In this document: one piece after another, positions 14,021 to 17,597 of the stretch | How positions within the stretch are numbered: the stretch's first letter is position 1 | Layout: every line of letters starts with the position of its first letter | Assembly: GCA_900771325.1 (NCBI GenBank) | Contig: CAAGNN010000062.1 | Span: 1 to 17,597 of the forward strand | Direction of reading: 5' to 3' | Length of the DNA stretch: 17,597 nucleotides | Source: Kiritimatiellia bacterium | Lineage (GTDB): Bacteria > Verrucomicrobiota > Kiritimatiellia > RFP12 > DVOR01 | The notes under the pieces: generated by a model | Database searches by the model: none | The model's input: only the letters and a program-made list of their open reading frames with translations | What the model was told of the DNA's origin: nothing | Made by a program: the position numbers and the translations under genes

Positions 14021-14968
14021 ATGCCCCGCCGCCTCCGCCGCGCCTTTACCCTCGTCGAGGTCCTCATCGCCCTGACCCTCCTGGGTCTGCTCACCGCGAT
14101 GCTCTTCACCTCCTTCAACGCCGTCGTCCGCGCCTGGGAGAGCGGCCGCGCCGCCATCGACGCCACCAACCACGCCGACTACCTCCTCGAGCAGCTCACC
14201 GCCGCCCTCCGCTCCGCCTACTACCCCGGCTCCGGCGAACAGTATGGCCTCATCTTCACCGATGACGGCGACGACCCCCGCTCCCACGACCTCATCGAGT
14301 GGACCAAGGTCGGGGCCGCCCTCGTCGGCGAAGATGCCGACTTCGCCGATGTCCCCCACCGCATCCGCGTCACCGTCACCGAGCCAGACGCCCCCTTCCC
14401 CGGCGGCTTCACTATCCGCGCCTGGCGCCAAGGTCTCCAACTCGACGCCTTCGACCCCGACCGCGACACCATCGAGCTCTCCCTCTCCCCCAAAGTCGTC
14501 GGCTTCAACTGCCGCCTCCTCGATCCCGACACCGCCCGCACCGCCGATGACGAGCTCAACTGGATTGACGAGTGGACCAAGACCAACACCCTCCCCACCG
14601 CCCTCGAGCTCACCCTCTGGATGGAGGGTGCCGAAAAGGACTCAGATCCCATCGAGGCCAAGCGCATCGTCGAGCTGCCGATGGGCATTCTCTCCCAAAA
14701 CCCCTCCCTCGCCGCCTCCGCTAACGACTCCTCTAAACGCGGCACCTCCACCTCCGTCGGCGGTGGCCGCCGACCCAACCGCCCCGGCAACGCCAACAAC
14801 GCCAACAACGGTCAGGGTCCCTTCCGCCCCGGCAACGGCAACAACAACGGCCAAGGCTCCGGCAATCGACCGCCGATGCCGGGCGGCGGGAACACCCGCC
14901 CTGGCTCGCGCCCCGGCCGCCCAACCATCGACGATTCCAGCAACGGCCTCTTCCGCCCCGGCCGCTAA
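14021..14968 (+). CDS. Prepilin-like protein (GspJ type) with Asn/Gly/Pro-rich tail
   Basis: This 315-residue product has a class III prepilin signal, RRAFTLVE, followed by a hydrophobic helix (VLIALTLLGLLTAMLF). The residue before Phe is Ala instead of the usual Gly. The folded part runs to about residue 237 and ends in a strand typical of minor pseudopilin GspJ (LELTLWMEGAE). After that come about 78 residues of low complexity with repeated RPGN/RPGR, Asn-Ala-Asn and Gly-Asn motifs. Such a tail is not part of the standard fold and might be flexible or exposed. It lies two bases after the GspI-like gene and is the last of the eleven-gene run. Only 59 bases separate it from the convergent minus-strand gene; no terminator was evident there. 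Confidence 0.72.
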   Translation: MPRRLRRAFTLVEVLIALTLLGLLTAMLFTSFNAVVRAWESGRAAIDATNHADYLLEQLTAALRSAYYPGSGEQYGLIFTDDGDDPRSHDLIEWTKVGAALVGEDADFADVPHRIRVTVTEPDAPFPGGFTIRAWRQGLQLDAFDPDRDTIELSLSPKVVGFNCRLLDPDTARTADDELNWIDEWTKTNTLPTALELTLWMEGAEKDSDPIEAKRIVELPMGILSQNPSLAASANDSSKRGTSTSVGGGRRPNRPGNANNANNGQGPFRPGNGNNNGQGSGNRPPMPGGGNTRPGSRPGRPTIDDSSNGLFRPGR

Positions 14969-15027
14969 CGCACGCGAAGCTCCACGCCCCTAGCCCCCCT
15001 GCCGCGCCCGGCCCCACGCCCGCCGCG

Positions 15028-17139
15028 TTACATTTTCATCCGCCCCGGGTTGACCTTGGACCCGGGGCGGGTTGACCTCGGATCCGGGGCAGGTTGCCCA
15101 TCGACCCGGGGCGGGTTGATTTCGCCTTTGGGCCGGGGGAAAAGTGCTTGAAGGCGCTTATGGAATAAAGCTGGGAGTCGCACTAAGAGACATTGGGCGA
15201 AGATGGCTGGATAGCGGCACAACCGTTCGCGGCGCGAGGGGGTCTGTTGGTTGCTACGGAAGAGGGAGTTCCTCACGAGAGGTTCGGCCTCTTGGGGCGA
15301 CAAGCGGCAGGCGTTGCCAGGGATGAGCGGATAGGCTTCGCGCGCCTCGCCCAGGAGCTCCAGCGGTTGGATTTGCGCGTCGGCCAAGCGCGGCTCCATC
15401 TCGCAGAGCAGCCGCAGATTGCGCAGTGAAGTCCGAAAACAGTGCCCAGAGGTCTCAATGGGGACGATGGCGACGATCTCCTCAACGGAGCCAAAGAGTC
15501 CGCCGGAGTAGTAGCCATAGACGACCTTGGGCGGGGCTTTCTCGAGCAGGGCTTCCAAGGCATATCTGTCGTCGACTGCCACAGCCAAGCGTAGGGGAAT
15601 GTCTACAACTGGGCGTAGCCACCAGAGCACGCCGGCCCCGCACAATCCCAACCGGGCGATCCTGCGGCTTTGTCCTTGCGCCTGAGCCAGGGCGATAAGG
15701 CCAAGAATGTCGAGGAAGGTCCACCACGGCACATAGCGTGCATAGCCAATCATCTGCGTGGGGACGCACGCCATTCCCAAGAGGACGACCAGGCTCAACC
15801 ACCGCTCGCGCCAATGGCCAAAGAGCAGTACAAGGGTCAAAATGACTACGAAGTGCAGCCGCAGTTCGCGGTTGGTCGGCCCGCAACTCTCGTGCGCTTC
15901 GTCGCCACCTTGAAACCAGGTGGCATTGTGCGGGGTGAAGGTCGTTTGCCCAAGTTTGAGACGGTAGTAGGCCTGTGCTGCGCGTTGCGAGAGGTAGGCA
16001 TTGACAAAGCGGCCCAGGTGGCCCATCGCCGTAGCATCGGCATTCTCGCGCTGGAAGTCGCCAACGATGTCGTGCGCCGGAAAGCGCTCGGGGTCGGCGG
16101 TATAGCAGGGGTAAAGCGGGTGGCCGTAGTGCCGCCACATCGTCCAGTAGGGCGAGACGCTGACGCTTCCCCAAAGTGCCACCACCACGCTTCCGGCCAA
16201 CGCGAAACGCCCTACCACCCGCCATCGCGCACCCCGCGCGTGCACCAAGCGCTCTCCGGCAAAGCAGAGCCAAAAGAAGAGCCCCGTGATGAGGCCAATC
16301 TGTTTGCCGCACAGGAGCCAGAAGGTGAAAACCACGAGTGCAGTCCAGTCGGTCCGCCCCTCACGTATCGAGCGCCCCATCACCGCCAACACCCCCACAC
16401 CGCCAAAGAAAACCGCGCCATCGGTGACCTGCCAGAGGGCCCCCGGCGCATTGATCCACAGAACCACCACCGCCAAAAGCCGCACCCACCACGCCGTCGG
16501 ACGCAGCAAGCGCCAAACCTGTGCCGCTGCCGTCGCAAAGAGAAAGGCGTAAAGCGGGAAAAAGAGCGCGAAGGACGAGCGCGTGAAGAACCAGGCCTCG
16601 GCGCTGAAAATCCAGGGCCCACGCGGCATTACCAGCAGGTGCCACACGCGGCAATCCCAAGCTTCGGGTAAGGGATTGGCCATCACCGCCTCCACCGTCG
16701 CTGCTTGAACAGGGTTCCACCCCTGAATGAGCATACGAATAGCCGGGGCGTGATAGACCAAGGTGTCCATCCATAGCGAATCCAAGGCCACCCCGGCCAC
16801 GCACCATATCCCAACCAAGAAGAGCAGAAACCCGCCTACGGCCACCGCCACCACCTTCCAGCGCCGCGCCAAAATACCTCCCGCCGCCAGCACGCCCACC
16901 ACGCAGCCCCACCACTGCCAGGCCCCGCAAACCCCACCAAAGAGAAACGAAAGCCCCGTCAGCGCAGTCACCGCCACCGGAAAGATCAACAGCTCGCGCT
17001 CACAAAGCCGAAGTCCATCACGAACCCATGACCGCCCGCTCACCAATCGCCGCGCCACGCTCGCAAAGCGCAACAACCCTCGCCCGAGACGCTTCCAAAA
17101 ACCGTCCTGCGCCGTCCGACACTCCTGCTGATTAAACAT
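15028..17139 (-). CDS. Polytopic membrane protein, GT-C glycosyltransferase-like
   Basis: The 703-residue product has many hydrophobic segments (about ten, from residue ~50 to ~510) and then a soluble C-terminal part. Near the start of the first large loop is D-T-L-V-Y-H-A-P (Asp125, Tyr129, His130), which resembles the acidic loop motif of GT-C lipid-linked sugar transferases and related DxxxYHxP membrane proteins. The exact substrate and family are not recognised, so the role is tentative. The ATG at 17139 follows AAGGA in a leader that folds strongly (17164-17273). Other in-frame starts at 17229 (ATG) and 17340 (TTG) would cut through that structure and are not preferred. The last 25 or so residues are encoded by array C: Pro/Arg/Gly-rich repeats, with the stop just past the array. 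It is convergent with the pseudopilin unit. Confidence 0.65.
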   Translation of the reverse strand: MFNQQECRTAQDGFWKRLGRGLLRFASVARRLVSGRSWVRDGLRLCERELLIFPVAVTALTGLSFLFGGVCGAWQWWGCVVGVLAAGGILARRWKVVAVAVGGFLLFLVGIWCVAGVALDSLWMDTLVYHAPAIRMLIQGWNPVQAATVEAVMANPLPEAWDCRVWHLLVMPRGPWIFSAEAWFFTRSSFALFFPLYAFLFATAAAQVWRLLRPTAWWVRLLAVVVLWINAPGALWQVTDGAVFFGGVGVLAVMGRSIREGRTDWTALVVFTFWLLCGKQIGLITGLFFWLCFAGERLVHARGARWRVVGRFALAGSVVVALWGSVSVSPYWTMWRHYGHPLYPCYTADPERFPAHDIVGDFQRENADATAMGHLGRFVNAYLSQRAAQAYYRLKLGQTTFTPHNATWFQGGDEAHESCGPTNRELRLHFVVILTLVLLFGHWRERWLSLVVLLGMACVPTQMIGYARYVPWWTFLDILGLIALAQAQGQSRRIARLGLCGAGVLWWLRPVVDIPLRLAVAVDDRYALEALLEKAPPKVVYGYYSGGLFGSVEEIVAIVPIETSGHCFRTSLRNLRLLCEMEPRLADAQIQPLELLGEAREAYPLIPGNACRLSPQEAEPLVRNSLFRSNQQTPSRRERLCRYPAIFAQCLLVRLPALFHKRLQALFPRPKGEINPPRVDGQPAPDPRSTRPGSKVNPGRMKM
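15037..15117 (+). repeat. 22-bp tandem array C (inverted first unit)
   Basis: Four units in exact 22-bp phase start at 15037, 15059, 15081 and 15103. The first reads CATCC-GCCCC-GGGTT and has the same centre as array B. The next three have the reverse-complement centre GGGGC (GACCC, GATCC, GACCC left arms). Array D begins the same way. The array lies within the 3' end of the minus-strand membrane protein gene and encodes its tail. Confidence 0.95.
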
Positions 17140-17163
17140 AAAACGTGCTTTCCTTATCGTACT

Positions 17164-17273
17164 CACAGGAGGCTTAGGACGGCCCGCACTGAATACAGCA
17201 TAAGAAAAGCACGCTGACGCGTGCTCCATCTCAAAACCGTTGTTCAGTGCAGTGAAGGTCCTAATTTCCTGTG
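17164..17273 (-). promoter_or_regulatory. Long imperfect inverted repeat in the leader of the membrane-protein gene
   Basis: Three stems nest around one apical hairpin. CACAGGA (17164-17170) pairs with TCCTGTG (17267-17273). TTAGGAC (17174-17180) pairs with GTCCTAA (17258-17264). GCACTGAA (17186-17193) pairs with TTCAGTGC (17243-17250). Internal loops between them are only 2-7 bases. Inside lies AGCACGC/GCGTGCT (17208-17225), which on the minus strand is followed by a T-rich TTTCTTAT. GTTGTTCA (17239-17246) can instead pair with TGAACAAC (17272-17279), which conflicts with the outer stems. The element ends 24 bases before the ATG and just ahead of the ribosome binding site. A cis-regulatory RNA is the favoured reading; a small mobile remnant is possible. 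Confidence 0.65.
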
Positions 17274-17303
17274 AACAACCTGCTTTGCGTGAAGCAAAAG
17301 GGA

Positions 17304-17321
17304 CTATGGCTACCCCATAGC
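17304..17321. repeat. Small hairpin upstream of the structured leader
   Basis: CTATGG pairs with CCATAG across a short loop, and a five-base TTTGC/GCAAA hairpin lies just left of it (17284-17298). Both would precede the large inverted repeat in a minus-strand transcript. No clear promoter was found between 17280 and 17490. Confidence 0.35.
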
Positions 17322-17385
17322 GTGCCGCACACTCTACCAAACCCGGCCGCTCGTATGCAAGCGTCCGTTCGCTGTGCGGGGGAGA

Positions 17386-17413
17386 GTAGACAGTGAACAG
17401 TCGACAGTCAACA
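17386..17413 (+). repeat. Four heptamer repeats (copy 3)
   Basis: Units are GTAGACA, GTGAACA, GTCGACA and GTCAACA, again exactly four, followed by GGGCGCGTGCCG. After that point the downstream block differs from copies 1 and 2, so this is a shorter relative. The rest of 17414-17492 shows no recognisable gene. Confidence 0.88.
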
Positions 17414-17492
17414 GGGCGCGTGCCGAAATGAGAGACTGGGGGAGGAACAGCGGGGAACCACGCCTCTGATGACCTGGGCCGGGGTCGTTTCG

Positions 17493-17597
17493 CATCCGCC
17501 CCGGGTTGCCCTTGGACCCGGGGCGGGTTGCCCTCGGACCCGGGGCGGGTTGCCCTCGGACCCGGGGCGGGTTGCCCTCGGACCCGGGGCGGGTTGC
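17493..17597 (+). repeat. 22-bp tandem array D, running off the window
   Basis: Units start at 17493, 17515, 17537, 17559 and 17581. The first is CATCC-GCCCC-GGGTT; the others are GACCC-GGGGC-GGGTT with the spacer GCCCTTG or GCCCTCG. The array continues to the last base, so its full length is unknown. Its first unit and order match array C. Confidence 0.95.

Noticed and set aside
17164..17273. Integron attC site
   Set aside because: The inverted repeat is large and imperfect as in attC, but the required terminal GTTRRRY and RYYYAAC core sites are not at its ends, and no integrase is nearby.
17164..17273. Miniature transposon (MITE)
   Set aside because: Arms would suit terminal inverted repeats, but no target-site duplication is visible on the flanks and no second copy was found in the window. 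It cannot be fully excluded.

Overview
This GC-rich window looks like chromosome from a Gram-negative bacterium with an LPS-type envelope. It carries Kdo synthesis genes (kdsD, kdsA), an LptC/LptA/LptB-like LPS export set and pseudopilin-like genes. HPr has the regulatory serine and lies beside HprK and Enzyme I. The gene content and the heavy load of GC-rich intergenic repeats would suit a Verrucomicrobiota/Lentisphaerota/Kiritimatiellota-type (PVC) genome. That placement is a low-confidence inference; no rRNA or other phylogenetic marker gene is present to settle it.

Layout. Bases 1-432 hold repeats (a 22-bp array, heptamers, a second 22-bp array) and an extended -10 promoter. Bases 433-5275 form a tight five-gene + strand unit: DtxR-family metalloregulator, arabinose-5-phosphate isomerase (kdsD), DNA polymerase III delta (holA), a fused amino-acid ABC binding protein/permease and its ATPase. 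Bases 5276-5900 are a 625-bp non-coding repeat region ending in a good sigma-70-type promoter. Bases 5901-14968 form an eleven-gene + strand run: kdsA, lptC-like, lptA-like, lptB, hpf, hprK, ptsH (HPr), ptsI (EI), a YihY/BrkB-family membrane protein and two pseudopilin-like proteins. Many of its genes overlap by 1-4 bases and the largest gap is 54 bases. The minus strand then carries one large GT-C-like membrane protein (15028-17139), with a strongly structured leader upstream. The window ends in another repeat array.

Functional picture. KdsD and KdsA make the Kdo precursor and the Lpt proteins energise LPS transport, so envelope building is the main theme. HPF, HprK, HPr and EI form a growth and carbon-status module. 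The order lptC-lptA-lptB-hpf-kinase-HPr recalls the proteobacterial rpoN neighbourhood, but rpoN and ptsN are absent here.

Most unusual content. No new defence or mobile system is evident. The strongest unexplained signals are non-coding. (1) Four 22-bp-period arrays are built from a 15-bp near-palindrome, GACCC-N5-GGGTT, whose central five bases occur in two reverse-complementary states. (2) Three loci carry exactly four heptamers followed by a shared GC-rich block. (3) A roughly 110-base imperfect inverted repeat lies directly in front of the minus-strand gene. (4) One array has become the C-terminal tail of that same gene. HprK also carries substitutions in positions normally conserved around its active site.
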